64,000 nt of DNA from Helicobacteraceae bacterium. Lineage in GTDB: Bacteria; Campylobacterota; Campylobacteria; Campylobacterales; Helicobacteraceae. The DNA lies in NCBI GenBank assembly GCA_900770765.1, contig CAAGLK010000025.1:9556-73555 (forward strand), read 5' to 3'. A program made the translations under genes and the position numbers. This document shows positions 1-7,850 of the stretch, piece by piece (within the stretch, counting starts at the first letter, position 1; the number at the start of each line of letters is the position of its first letter). The notes beneath the pieces were generated by a model that was not told where the DNA came from, ran no database searches, and saw only the letters and a list, made by a program, of their open reading frames with translations.

Positions 1-66
1 AAGTAAAATTACTAAAACAAGCTCAAAAAGCGTAAAAGCCGCCTTTTTAGAGTGTTTAAAAAACAA
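1..66 (-). CDS. Prepilin/pseudopilin-like protein, N-terminal fragment
   Basis: Only the first 22 codons lie in the window. Read leftward from a TTG at 66, the frame gives a short basic leader and then KKAAFTLFELVLVILL. This is the class III signal of type IV prepilins and pseudopilins: basic residues, a phenylalanine as the likely +1 residue after cleavage, Glu at +5, then a hydrophobic helix. The frame is open back to a TGA at 76-78 and contains no ATG, so TTG is the likeliest start. There is no clear ribosome-binding site. The start lies inside the end of the preceding pseudopilin gene (stop at 56-58), so translational coupling is probable. The rest of the protein, and therefore its role in an export or pilus machine, is not visible. 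Confidence 0.6.
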   Translation of the reverse strand, partial: MFFKHSKKAAFTLFELVLVILL

Positions 67-526
67 TAGAATTGCTCAATAGTGGAATCTTTAAGGATTG
101 ATTTAGCCCTATTTGATGCACTAGTTTTTCACATATTGCACCATTTGCATTTGCTGCTGCTTGTGTGCTTAACTCTAAAAATTGCACTGCATCTGGCGTG
201 GTGGCTTGTGTATTATTTGCCCCTATTAGTTTTGCACTAATGCAAGGAAGCTGGCTAGAATCCTTAATTTTACTTGAAATTGCATATTCGCCTATGTCCC
301 AATTTGCACTACTTAGGGTTATTGCACTTATAAAAGTGCCGCTGCCTTGTGCTAGAAAATACGCTGGAAAGGAAGTTTTAAGCGTGTTTATATCCGCCTT
401 TAATGCGACTAGCTTTGCATCATCTCTACTTGCAGAAATTTTTGGGATAGCAACAGCGGCTAGGATTCCTAAAATTACTAAAATAAAAACAAGCTCAAGC
501 ATTGTAAAAGCACTTTTCTTACGCAT
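56..526 (-). CDS. Prepilin/pseudopilin-like protein
   Basis: About 156 residues. The start MRKKSAFTMLELVF is preceded by a good AAGGA box. A longer reading from 550 adds eight residues without a ribosome-binding site. The protein begins with the type IV prepilin signal: basic leader, Phe as the predicted first mature residue, Glu at position 5, then a helix of about 20 hydrophobic residues ending in AAVAIPK. Such proteins are cut and N-methylated by a prepilin peptidase and assemble in the inner membrane into short pseudopili of type II-like secretion, competence or twitching systems. Two cysteines (in PCISAKL and AICEKL) may form a disulphide in the globular part. A second gene of the same type follows with overlap, so this is probably part of a pseudopilin cluster. 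No peptidase or ATPase gene is in view, so the system is unassigned. Confidence 0.75.
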   Translation of the reverse strand: MRKKSAFTMLELVFILVILGILAAVAIPKISASRDDAKLVALKADINTLKTSFPAYFLAQGSGTFISAITLSSANWDIGEYAISSKIKDSSQLPCISAKLIGANNTQATTPDAVQFLELSTQAAANANGAICEKLVHQIGLNQSLKIPLLSNSIVF

Positions 527-576
527 TTTAATCCTTAAAATAAAAGGCAAAATTGTAGCATTTTAAGCTAAGTTTT

Positions 577-1239
577 TTAAACAATTTTACTTAAAGCATA
601 AATTACTGCGGTTTCACTGCGTAAAATATTGCAATTTGACGCACTAAATTTAATTTGATTTTTTAAAATTTCTCTTTCTTTTTCGCTAAAGCCGCCTTCT
701 GCACCAATTAGAAGTGGAATCTCTAAAGTTTCTTTTAAAGATTCCGAATTAAAGTCCATTACGGCTAAATTTGGGTAATTTTGTAACACAGATTCTAAGT
801 TTGGTAGAATCTCTAGCTCCATTTTTGTAATTCTGCCGCATTGCATACAAGAATTTTCTAGGATTCTAGCTAAGCGTTCAAAATCTAATTTAAAATTTTT
901 TTGTGAAAAAGAAGCGTAAAAAAATGTTAGTTTTTTTGCATTTAATTCATTTAAAAAAGGAAGTGTTTTTTCTATAACTTTAGGTTCTATTAATGCCCAT
1001 ATTATGTGTGCTGTGGGTGGGTTTAAAAGTGGTGTAGATTCTATGCTTTGCAGAGTTAGAATCGCCTCTTTTTTACTTAAATTTGATATTTTATAAGTGT
1101 AGGCGTTTAAGTCGTATAAGTTTCGTAAAATTAGGGATTCTTGCCTTTTTGTGCGTCTTGAGCGAAAAATATGTGTATAAAGCTCTCCGCTTATTGTAAG
1201 TGTGGGATTCTTTGCGTCTTTGTGAAAAATAAATTGCAT
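577..1239 (-). CDS. rsmE: 16S rRNA (uracil1498-N3)-methyltransferase RsmE
   Basis: About 220 residues, near the usual RsmE length. It is a SPOUT-fold enzyme that methylates U1498 of 16S rRNA with S-adenosylmethionine. The C-terminal knot is recognisable from LLIGAEGGFSEKE, followed by LRSETAVIYALS, both typical of RsmE. The N-terminal part contains the PUA-like region (HIFRSRR). I chose the ATG at 1239 (MQFIFHKD) because its A-T-G overlaps the stop of the upstream gene as TAATG, so translation is coupled. An in-frame start further upstream would lie inside that gene. Family assignment is from motif recognition. Confidence 0.88.
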   Translation of the reverse strand: MQFIFHKDAKNPTLTISGELYTHIFRSRRTKRQESLILRNLYDLNAYTYKISNLSKKEAILTLQSIESTPLLNPPTAHIIWALIEPKVIEKTLPFLNELNAKKLTFFYASFSQKNFKLDFERLARILENSCMQCGRITKMELEILPNLESVLQNYPNLAVMDFNSESLKETLEIPLLIGAEGGFSEKEREILKNQIKFSASNCNILRSETAVIYALSKIV

Positions 1240-1646
1240 TATAAAAAAGCTACAAAAAGTGCTAAAAAAGCACAAAAATCAAAAGCATTTTTCAAAAATG
1301 CAAATTTAAAAAACGCCACTCTTTTAGCGGAATCCGCCTCTATTTTTGCTAGTTTTTGCCTTTTGTGGCGGATAATTTCTAGGATAAAAACAATTAGCCA
1401 CACAATAAGCATTACTAGAATCTTAAAATTAAAAATAAAGCCAAGCATAGCCCAAATTACGAGTCCGCTAAATAAAGAAGCACTCAATAGCGTATAATAG
1501 CCTGGTGCGACAAGTGCTAGAGTGCGGAGCTTTTTTGTATGTGTGGTAGAAAAACTAAGTGAATAAAGATTTAAAAGTGGTGGCAAAAATAGGGGGGCTG
1601 ATAATAAAATATGGATAAAAATAAGTTCAATTCCTACAAATTCCAA
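1239..1646 (-). CDS. Small inner-membrane protein of unknown function
   Basis: About 135 residues with three or four hydrophobic segments (around residues 5-25, 45-75 and 80-95) and a basic cytoplasmic stretch (EIIRHKRQKLAKIEADSAKR), followed by a hydrophobic C-terminus. No family is recognised with confidence. The open frame extends upstream to a GTG at 1700, but that start lies inside the initiator tRNA gene. A TTG at 1646 (L-E-F-V-G-I) with a weak AAAGAAAA box just outside the tRNA is more plausible. Its stop overlaps the ATG of rsmE, so the two are co-translated. The gene sits directly downstream of two tRNA genes and is probably transcribed with them. Confidence 0.6.
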   Translation of the reverse strand: MEFVGIELIFIHILLSAPLFLPPLLNLYSLSFSTTHTKKLRTLALVAPGYYTLLSASLFSGLVIWAMLGFIFNFKILVMLIVWLIVFILEIIRHKRQKLAKIEADSAKRVAFFKFAFLKNAFDFCAFLALFVAFL

Positions 1647-1673
1647 TGTGTTTTCTTTATATAAATTTAAAAT

Positions 1674-1750
<77 letters not shown>

Positions 1751-1785
1751 ATAAATATTAAAAAATGTAAATGAAGTTTTGAAAG

Positions 1786-1860
1786 TGGCTGGGGTACAAG
1801 GATTCGAACCTCGGAATGGCTGGACCAAAACCAGCTGCCTTACCGCTTGGCGATACCCCA
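1786..1860 (-). tRNA. tRNA-Gln (TTG)
   Basis: On the minus strand, 75 nt with encoded CCA. The acceptor strands TGGGGTA and TACCCCA are complementary. The anticodon arm GCTGGTTTTGGTCCAGC has loop TTTTGGT and anticodon TTG, so Gln. The T loop is TTCGAAT. It is the first of the tandem pair with tRNA-fMet. Confidence 0.95.
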
Positions 1861-1938
1861 ATAATTTAAAAAGCGGAATTCTACCTTTATTTATTTTATT
1901 TGTCAATAATTTTTAAATAAAAGTTTCTTTAAATTTGA

Positions 1939-1944
1939 TATAAT
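1939..1944 (+). promoter_or_regulatory. Likely -10 box of ribBA
   Basis: TATAAT preceded by TTTGA, 34 bases before the ribBA ATG. It sits in the AT-rich gap between the divergent tRNA genes and ribBA. No clear -35 is seen, which is usual for the vegetative promoters of this group. A weak AAGG box precedes the start codon. Confidence 0.55.
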
Positions 1945-1978
1945 TTTAAAAAATAATGAAAATTTAAGGTTATAAACA

Positions 1979-3007
1979 ATGAAAAATGAGGCGATTTTAA
2001 GAGTTGAAGAAGCTATAAAGGCTACAAAAAATGGTGAAATGATAATTGTTATGGATGATGAGGATAGAGAAAATGAGGGGGATTTAGTGCTAGCTGGAAT
2101 CTTTAGCACACCAGAAAAAATCAATTTTTTAGCACAAGAGGCAAGAGGGCTAATTTGTGTATCAATTACAAAAGAGCTTGCAAATAAACTTGACTTACCG
2201 CCAATGGTATCGCAAAATAGCTCAAATCATGAAACAGCTTTTACAATTTCAATTGACGCAAAAGAAGCAAAAACAGGAATCTCTGCTTATGAGCGGGATT
2301 TAACAATTCAGCTTATGTGTAAAAGCGGGGCGGCTCCTAGCGACTTTGTGCGGCCTGGACATATATTTCCCCTTATTGCAAAAGAGGGCGGTGTGCTAGA
2401 GAGAAGTGGGCATACAGAAGCTAGCGTGGATTTATGCCGCTTGGCTGGGTTAAAGCCTATTAGCGTAATTTGTGAGATTATGAGAGAAGATGGGCAAATG
2501 CCAGGGCGTGGTGATAAATTTTTAATAGAATTTGCAAAAAAGCATAATCTAAAGACGCTTTATGTGTCTGATTTAATAGAATATAGATTGCAATATGAAA
2601 ATTTAATTAGCAAAATTTCTTGCGTGGATTCTAGCTTTTTAGGAGCTTGTGTTAAGCGGCTTGAATTTTGCGACCATTTAAATAGAGTGCATATTGTCTT
2701 TGCCTTTGGGGAGGCTAGGATTCCGCTTGTGAAATTTCACATTATTAAAAAAGATTTAGAATTATTAGAAAATGAAGTTTTATTTAATTCTTTAATGGAA
2801 TCTATTAATTTACTTAAAAAAAATGGTGGATATTTAATATTTTTAAGCGTGTCAAATAATAATGATATTAAGGGATTGGGTATTGGGGCGCAAATTTTAA
2901 AAGATTTAGGTGTAAATGATTTTAGGCTTTTGAGTCAATCAAAAATGCAAGATAGTGAGTATAGCGCGCTAAAAGGCTTTAATTTACGCATTGTGGAATC
3001 TGTATAA
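1979..3007 (+). CDS. ribBA: 3,4-dihydroxy-2-butanone-4-phosphate synthase with degenerate GTP cyclohydrolase II domain
   Basis: 342 residues. The N-terminal ~200 residues are a complete DHBP synthase (RibB) domain, which makes the four-carbon unit of riboflavin from ribulose 5-phosphate. Visible motifs are DDEDRENEGD, RPGHIFPL and RSGHTEASVDLC, including the acidic metal-binding cluster. The C-terminal ~140 residues align in position with GTP cyclohydrolase II but lack the zinc cysteine cluster (CxxxxxxxxxxCxC). This half is therefore probably not catalytic, a known situation in Helicobacter and Campylobacter RibBA proteins. A separate RibA would be needed elsewhere in the genome. The start has an AAGG box and a TATAAT at 1939. 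It stands alone, followed by flgL with its own promoter. Confidence 0.88.
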   Translation: MKNEAILRVEEAIKATKNGEMIIVMDDEDRENEGDLVLAGIFSTPEKINFLAQEARGLICVSITKELANKLDLPPMVSQNSSNHETAFTISIDAKEAKTGISAYERDLTIQLMCKSGAAPSDFVRPGHIFPLIAKEGGVLERSGHTEASVDLCRLAGLKPISVICEIMREDGQMPGRGDKFLIEFAKKHNLKTLYVSDLIEYRLQYENLISKISCVDSSFLGACVKRLEFCDHLNRVHIVFAFGEARIPLVKFHIIKKDLELLENEVLFNSLMESINLLKKNGGYLIFLSVSNNNDIKGLGIGAQILKDLGVNDFRLLSQSKMQDSEYSALKGFNLRIVESV

Positions 3008-3017
3008 ACTATAATGT

Positions 3018-3036
3018 TGTGGAATAAAAATTGCTT
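3018..3036 (+). promoter_or_regulatory. Sigma-54 (RpoN) promoter of flgL
   Basis: TTGTGGAATAAAAATTGCTT matches the -24/-12 pattern, with the invariant GG (3021-3022) and GC (3033-3034) separated by exactly ten bases. It lies 39 bases before the flgL ATG. RpoN control of late hook genes is known in Helicobacter, and rpoN itself is in this window. Confidence 0.7.
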
Positions 3037-3072
3037 ATAATCCTTTAAAATTTCCTTATTAAAGGGTAGAAA

Positions 3073-5736
3073 ATGCGTATTGGCACACATTCTAGATATA
3101 CAATGCTGCAGTATAATCAAAACAAAACACAAAATTCTCTAAATAATGTCCTAACTCAAATGAACGGCTTAAAGATACAATATGGCTACCAGGATTCTAG
3201 CGTATTTAATAAAACTCTAGCGCTTGACTTTAATGTAACAACACTAACACAAAGTAAAGAAATAGCATCAAACGCACTTACTTTCACGCGCCACACGGAC
3301 ACTGCCTTAAGTGAGCTTTCAAAAAGTATGGATAATTTTAAAACAAAGCTAGTGCAAGGGGCAAATGATATTCATAGCGAAACTTCACGCCTTGCTATTG
3401 CAAAAGATTTAAAAGCTATTAGAGACCATTTTTTATCAATTGCAAATACTTCTATTGGCGGTGAGTATATCTTTAGCGGAAGTGCCACTACTACAAAGCC
3501 TTTTGGTGCAAATGGTGCTTATAATGGAAATAATCAAGTATTAAACGCATTGCTTGGGTCAAATAATGAAGTGGCTTATAATATTACAGGTGCTGAGCTA
3601 TTTTTTGGCTCTGATAATGATACAAATCGCATAATTACTACAAATATAGGTAAATTTAATCAAAGCGAGTTAAATCCCGCGATTATGGATAAAAGCCACC
3701 CAACAGGGCAAGGGACGGAAGTGTATATTAAAGAAAGCGATACTTTAAGGGATTTAGTAGGCGATAATGATAGCGATACGACAAATAACCCTCCAGAAGT
3801 GTTTTATATCACAGGAAGAAAGCCAGATGGAACTGCTTTTAAATCAAAATTTGAAATGGATATTAATTACACAGATGAAAAGCAAGCCGCAACAGTGGCG
3901 GATTTATTAGAAAAAATAGGCAAGGAATTTGGCAATACTGAGACTAGTAAGGTTGTAGATGTTAGCCTTAATGCGTGGGGACAAATTGAAATAAAAGATT
4001 TAAGCGGCGGACGCTCAAATATAGAATTTAGTATGATTTCAAGCAGTTACAAGGACCCAAATAACGACCCAAACGCACAAAATCCGCTTCAAGGTGCCGA
4101 TGGCGTTGGTGTGCTTGATATTGATGTGTTATTAAATAGTGGTGTTAAGGTTAATTCCTATGTGCAAAGTCCATTTTTAGGCACTTTTGCTAGCCCTAGC
4201 ATTACTTCGGTAGAAAATGATTATGACCATAGGCTACATACGATTCCAACTTCTTTTAGAACACATACTAATGAAGTAGCAAAAACAACTACGCTTCTAA
4301 GCGATATTTTTCCAGAAGGTGTTACGCAAATAGAGCTAAGTGGGACAAGAGGAAATGATGCAGATAAGAATCCGCAAAATCAAGCAATAGCGGCACAAAC
4401 TTTTAATATCACTGCCACTTCTACGGTGCAAGATTTAATGAATTCTATTTCTAATCTTTATGCGGGGAATGGGCAAAATGTTGAAGTGGAATTTGATAGC
4501 ATAAGCGGCAAAATTACTATAAAAGATAATAATGTAAGTCAAACAAATCCACCAGATAGAAACCCAGATGACTTGCCCTTTGATGGTGAAAGTTCTTTAA
4601 GTTTAACGCTTACCACACAAGATGCTAATGGTGCGGCTATAAATGGATTCCGCCATGATTATAGTGTGGAGTTTGATAGGGTTAGCTTTAGCAGAGAAGG
4701 GGGGACGCTTACTTCAAATGTAGCTCAAATTGTAAGGGATACAAATGAAATTGCAACAATGAATACAAAGCTAAGCGAAGTGGCTGGAGCTGGATTAAAT
4801 GGGCATACTTATAATTTTGAAGTTAAAGATGTAAATGGAATCGCAATTAATGGACGCATTGAATTTAGAGATGCTGGAAGTGTGTTTATTATAGATTCTC
4901 CAGCACAAATTAATGGGGTGGATATTGATGGGATTGAGATTCCAATACTGCAAGCTAATGGTAATCCACCGCAAGTCTCAGGCGAACCTACAAGTGCGGA
5001 TAATGTTACCTATAAGCAACTTAGCGATACTTTAGGTATGATATTAAATCTAAGTAATTCTACGCCGGCTAATTTAACTGCTATTACAAATAATGGTGCT
5101 GGTAATGCTAACTTTAACACTCCAGCAAATAAACTAGCCTATGAGGAATTATTAAAAGGTGCTAGTTATAGTGTTAGCGTTAAGTTAAATGTGGATGGGG
5201 AGCTTGAGGTGAAAGATTTAAGTAAAGTTCCTACACAAATGGAATTATCGCTATATGATTCTACAAGCGATTTATACGCACTTAATGCAAATGGGCAAAT
5301 AGCAGGGCAGCGACCGGCTTTGACATTTCAATCAAATAGTGCAGTGGTAGCAGATGACCCACATGTGAATTTCTTTAAACAAATTGATGAAATGATTGAA
5401 GCGCTAGAGGCGGGGACTTACCGCGCTGGTGGTGTGGATAATTATAGCGATGCAATGCGGAATCCTGGAATCCAAAACGCCCTTTTACTATTTGACCACT
5501 TAAGCGACCATGTGGAAAAGGCACATACAAAAAATGGCGCACAAGGAAATGCTTTTACTTATTCAATTGAACGCACAGAGACGCTTATAACGCAAGTTAA
5601 GACGCTAAGGAGTGAGACTATTGATACTGACTTTGCCGAGGCTTATTTGCAGTTTTCAACGCTTAGTTTAAATTATCAAGCGATGCTTTCAAGCATTGGT
5701 AAAATTTCACAATTATCGCTTGTTAATTATTTGTAG
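3073..5736 (+). CDS. flgL: Flagellar hook-associated protein 3 (hook-filament junction), FlgL
   Basis: 887 residues, long like other Helicobacter FlgL proteins and roughly three times the enterobacterial form. FlgL joins the hook to the filament with FlgK. The N-terminus (MRIGTHSRYTMLQYNQNKTQ) and the C-terminus (ETIDTDFAEAYLQFSTLSLN, ending LSLVNYL) are the conserved coiled-coil D0/D1 regions of flagellin-like proteins. The large middle (residues ~170-770) is the variable surface domain, rich in Asn, Asp, Thr and Ser and containing repeated DLxDxIG-type segments. There is no signal peptide, as expected for export through the flagellar type III apparatus. It is monocistronic, preceded by a sigma-54 promoter and followed by a hairpin-rich repeat region. 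Confidence 0.9.
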   Translation: MRIGTHSRYTMLQYNQNKTQNSLNNVLTQMNGLKIQYGYQDSSVFNKTLALDFNVTTLTQSKEIASNALTFTRHTDTALSELSKSMDNFKTKLVQGANDIHSETSRLAIAKDLKAIRDHFLSIANTSIGGEYIFSGSATTTKPFGANGAYNGNNQVLNALLGSNNEVAYNITGAELFFGSDNDTNRIITTNIGKFNQSELNPAIMDKSHPTGQGTEVYIKESDTLRDLVGDNDSDTTNNPPEVFYITGRKPDGTAFKSKFEMDINYTDEKQAATVADLLEKIGKEFGNTETSKVVDVSLNAWGQIEIKDLSGGRSNIEFSMISSSYKDPNNDPNAQNPLQGADGVGVLDIDVLLNSGVKVNSYVQSPFLGTFASPSITSVENDYDHRLHTIPTSFRTHTNEVAKTTTLLSDIFPEGVTQIELSGTRGNDADKNPQNQAIAAQTFNITATSTVQDLMNSISNLYAGNGQNVEVEFDSISGKITIKDNNVSQTNPPDRNPDDLPFDGESSLSLTLTTQDANGAAINGFRHDYSVEFDRVSFSREGGTLTSNVAQIVRDTNEIATMNTKLSEVAGAGLNGHTYNFEVKDVNGIAINGRIEFRDAGSVFIIDSPAQINGVDIDGIEIPILQANGNPPQVSGEPTSADNVTYKQLSDTLGMILNLSNSTPANLTAITNNGAGNANFNTPANKLAYEELLKGASYSVSVKLNVDGELEVKDLSKVPTQMELSLYDSTSDLYALNANGQIAGQRPALTFQSNSAVVADDPHVNFFKQIDEMIEALEAGTYRAGGVDNYSDAMRNPGIQNALLLFDHLSDHVEKAHTKNGAQGNAFTYSIERTETLITQVKTLRSETIDTDFAEAYLQFSTLSLNYQAMLSSIGKISQLSLVNYL

Positions 5737-5768
5737 TTTTGTTTTTTTGTGTTGGTATGGATTTGTGT

Positions 5769-5814
5769 GCATTTTGCGTTAGCAAAATGGGTTAAATTTA
5801 AATAAAAAACCGCT
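5769..5814 (+). repeat. Dispersed hairpin repeat, copy 1
   Basis: Contains CATTTTGC-GTTA-GCAAAATG (8-bp stem, 4-base loop), followed by GGTTAAAT and, after a short variable piece, ATAAAAAACCGCT. The same arrangement recurs at 48785-48829, also just after the stop codon of a plus-strand gene. An inverted partial copy (TTTGCTAACGCAAAATGC) lies at 5951-5968. The position suggests a terminator or mRNA 3'-end element, here for flgL. Confidence 0.75.
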
Positions 5815-5845
5815 AAAAGCGTGCTAGGGGTTTGGGGGGATTCTT

Positions 5846-5898
5846 AAGGGGGGATAAGGGGAGCGCTTCGCAAGTAGTTCCCCTTGTCCCCCCTTGAG
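5846..5898. repeat. GC-rich long stem-loop
   Basis: AAGGGGGGATAAGGGGA pairs with TCCCCTTGTCCCCCCTT across a loop containing GCGCTTCGCAAGTAGT. The 17-base arms have one mismatch. It stands out sharply in an AT-rich genome. It may be the body of a small mobile or palindromic element, or a very strong transcription barrier between flgL and the convergent gene. Confidence 0.7.
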
Positions 5899-6009
5899 CT
5901 AGCGGAGCTAAATATTTTTGGATTTAAAATTAAAAAACTACTAAATTATTTTTGCTAACGCAAAATGCTATGAATCCTAGCGGATTCTAGCAATGATGGA
6001 ATCCTATTT

Positions 6010-6164
6010 GTCATTGCAAGAGAGCGGAAGCGTAACGAAGCAATCTAACTTTTTAAGCATTAAAAAAATGTTTTTGCAAATATAAAGCGTTGGATTGCCA
6101 CAACTTGCTACCGCAAGTCTCGCAATGACAGAGTGGGAAAGTTGTGTGATACTCGCAATGACGG
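6010..6164. repeat. Palindromic intergenic repeat (GTCATTGC...GCAATGAC family)
   Basis: Begins TCATTGCAAGAG and ends CTCGCAATGACAG, with a second end-like CTCGCAATGACGG at 6152-6164. Inside are GAAGCAATCTA and GGATTGCCAC followed by CTTGCTACCGCAAG. The same modules, in the other order and orientation, occur at 45443-45614. The ends are inverted repeats, as in small non-autonomous palindromic elements. No coding capacity. Confidence 0.75.
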
Positions 6165-6181
6165 AAGGCCTATAAAATGGC

Positions 6182-6511
6182 TTAAATAGAAATATCTAAA
6201 TGTGCTATTGTGCCATCGGTGTTTTTTTCTATAATGTCTTTTTCGCTGGACTCCTTGGAATCCTCTTTGTTGGAATCCTTTTTATCATCTTCATCTTTTT
6301 CTTCTTTGCCATTTCCTTCTTTTTCATCTTTTACTTCAAGTGTTTCTTCTGTGGGGCGGACTTCTTGAATTTCGTCTTGCTTTTCTTGCATTGTTTGTAG
6401 ATTTATCATAGATTGAAAATCTTGTTTTATTTGTGTGTTTGCATGCTGGGCTGAGCCTACTTGTGCGTTTTGATTAATGTAGGTTACATTGCCTATTGGT
6501 GAGACTGCCAT
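6182..6511 (-). CDS. Small acidic protein of unknown function
   Basis: 109 residues in two parts. The N-terminal ~55 residues (MAVSPIGNVTYINQNAQVG onward) look like a conserved folded or helical segment. The C-terminal half is an extremely charged Glu/Lys/Asp tail (GKEEKDEDDKKDSNKED and similar) that is surely disordered. There is no signal peptide or membrane segment. I have an impression of similar proteins in other Campylobacterota but no function to assign. A good AAGGA box supports the start. The first 38 bases overlap the end of rqcH in another frame, so it is the last gene of the nadK-recN-rqcH transcript. Confidence 0.65.
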   Translation of the reverse strand: MAVSPIGNVTYINQNAQVGSAQHANTQIKQDFQSMINLQTMQEKQDEIQEVRPTEETLEVKDEKEGNGKEEKDEDDKKDSNKEDSKESSEKDIIEKNTDGTIAHLDISI

Positions 6512-7841
6512 TTGAATCCTTTTTTAAATCTAGCGTCTGCTCTTTTCCATAAGTTACGCTAGCGCCTTGCGTGATTTTAACAAATTTGCGCTTTGTGTAG
6601 TCTATTGTATAGTTTGCGCCTGTATTTTTTGTAAAACCCATTAAAATATTTGCCGCCTTTTGTAAGATTATAGCAGATAGCTTTGCTTTGCCGCTGTGGA
6701 TTATGCAGTGTGAGCTTGGGATTCCTCTTATATGCATCCATATATCATCGGCTTTTGCGTCTTTTAAAAGGGCTATATTTTCTTTTTCATTTTTGCCTAT
6801 TGATACCTTAAAGCCTTCTATAAAAAAGCTCTCATATTGTCGCTCTTTATCGGTATTTTTATGCTTTGTTTCTTTTGTTTTGTTGGAATCTAAAATTTGC
6901 AAATCGTTTATATTTGTTACTTTTTGTATCATTTTCTCTAATTGTTCGTAAAAGGTGATTTTTTCTTTTAAATTTTCTTCTTGTATGTGAATGTTTTTTG
7001 CTTTTTTGCTTAGCTTTTTGCTTTGTGTAAAAAATATTTGTGCTGCATTGCTAAGATTAGCGGAATCTTTAGGAAGTGTTATTTCTATGTTATCAAGCAT
7101 TATTTTATCGCCTTTAAAATCCTTGTGTAGATATAGGTTTTTTATGATAAGTTGTCCTAAATTAGCTAGCTCTTGTGCTTTTTTCTCTAAGTTTTGCCTA
7201 TTTTCTAGCTTTTGTAAATGTAAGTTTAGTTGTGAGATTTTATTTTTAATATAGTTTAGTGAATTTTGCTTTTTTACTTCTAATTCTTTTGCTTTTAGTT
7301 TATTAAAATTTTCTCTTAATGCGCTAAAGAGTTCGCCATTGTCTTTTATGGTTGGAATCTTTTTTGGCTGTGGCAAATCTAAAAGCGGCTTGTTTATTTT
7401 AACTTCTCTAAAAGATTGCTCTTTTGTTATGTGTCGCAATGCGTCTAAAATTATTTTATTAGAATCTAGTAAGATTAAGTTTGTATTGCGACCTGTGAAT
7501 TCTATTTGCATAGTTGTATTTATGCTTTTATAGCTGTTTTGCAAACTTAAATTTATCTTTAAAATGCGGTTGTAGCCGTCTAGCTTTGCTTCTAAAATTA
7601 GTGCATTAAAACATAGCTTTTGCAAACTTATATCAAAAGGGGCGTTGTAGAGTCTAGGCGATAATAAAAGCTCATCTGTTATAAAAATATTAGATTTCCC
7701 TCTAGTTAAATCTATGTAAAAAAGCTCTCCATTAATATCTAGCTTAAATAAATTATCGCCGATTCTATAAATTTTTCTTAACTTTAGCGGAGGATTCTGT
7801 GTAAGATAAGCACTAAATTTTTGTAATAAATCTAATTGCAT
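6474..7841 (-). CDS. rqcH: NFACT/RqcH-family ribosome quality-control protein
   Basis: 455 residues. Family members (Rqc2/NEMF, RqcH, earlier called fibronectin-binding proteins) bind stalled 50S-peptidyl-tRNA complexes and, in Bacillus, add alanine tails. Domains in order: NFACT-N (about 1-170, with EFTGRNTNLILLDSNKIILD), a helix-hairpin-helix and coiled-coil middle (about 175-330, rich in Lys/Glu/Leu), and the NFACT-R domain near the C-terminus (DDIWMHIRGIPSSHCIIHSG, then FTKNTGANYTIDYTKRKFVK). The protein ends shortly after the NFACT-R motif GASVTYGKEQTL. It lies 10 bp after recN and runs into the next small gene. The Asp-Arg pair implicated in tailing was not identified by eye, so tailing activity is open. 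Confidence 0.85.
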   Translation of the reverse strand: MQLDLLQKFSAYLTQNPPLKLRKIYRIGDNLFKLDINGELFYIDLTRGKSNIFITDELLLSPRLYNAPFDISLQKLCFNALILEAKLDGYNRILKINLSLQNSYKSINTTMQIEFTGRNTNLILLDSNKIILDALRHITKEQSFREVKINKPLLDLPQPKKIPTIKDNGELFSALRENFNKLKAKELEVKKQNSLNYIKNKISQLNLHLQKLENRQNLEKKAQELANLGQLIIKNLYLHKDFKGDKIMLDNIEITLPKDSANLSNAAQIFFTQSKKLSKKAKNIHIQEENLKEKITFYEQLEKMIQKVTNINDLQILDSNKTKETKHKNTDKERQYESFFIEGFKVSIGKNEKENIALLKDAKADDIWMHIRGIPSSHCIIHSGKAKLSAIILQKAANILMGFTKNTGANYTIDYTKRKFVKITQGASVTYGKEQTLDLKKDSNGSLTNRQCNLH

Positions 7842-7850
7842 TTAGCTTCT

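Larger units (their letters stand above)
5737..6181. other. Gene-free stretch built of repeats
   Basis: The 445 bases between the ends of flgL and the acidic-protein gene hold no credible coding frame. They contain in order: a copy of a dispersed hairpin repeat, a GC-rich long stem-loop, an inverted fragment of the first repeat (5951-5968), and a palindromic repeat family member with GTCATTGC/GCAATGAC ends. Each is listed separately. Confidence 0.8.

Noticed and set aside
165..566. Plus-strand frame antisense to the pseudopilin gene
   Set aside because: It mirrors a gene with a clear prepilin signal and has no motif of its own.
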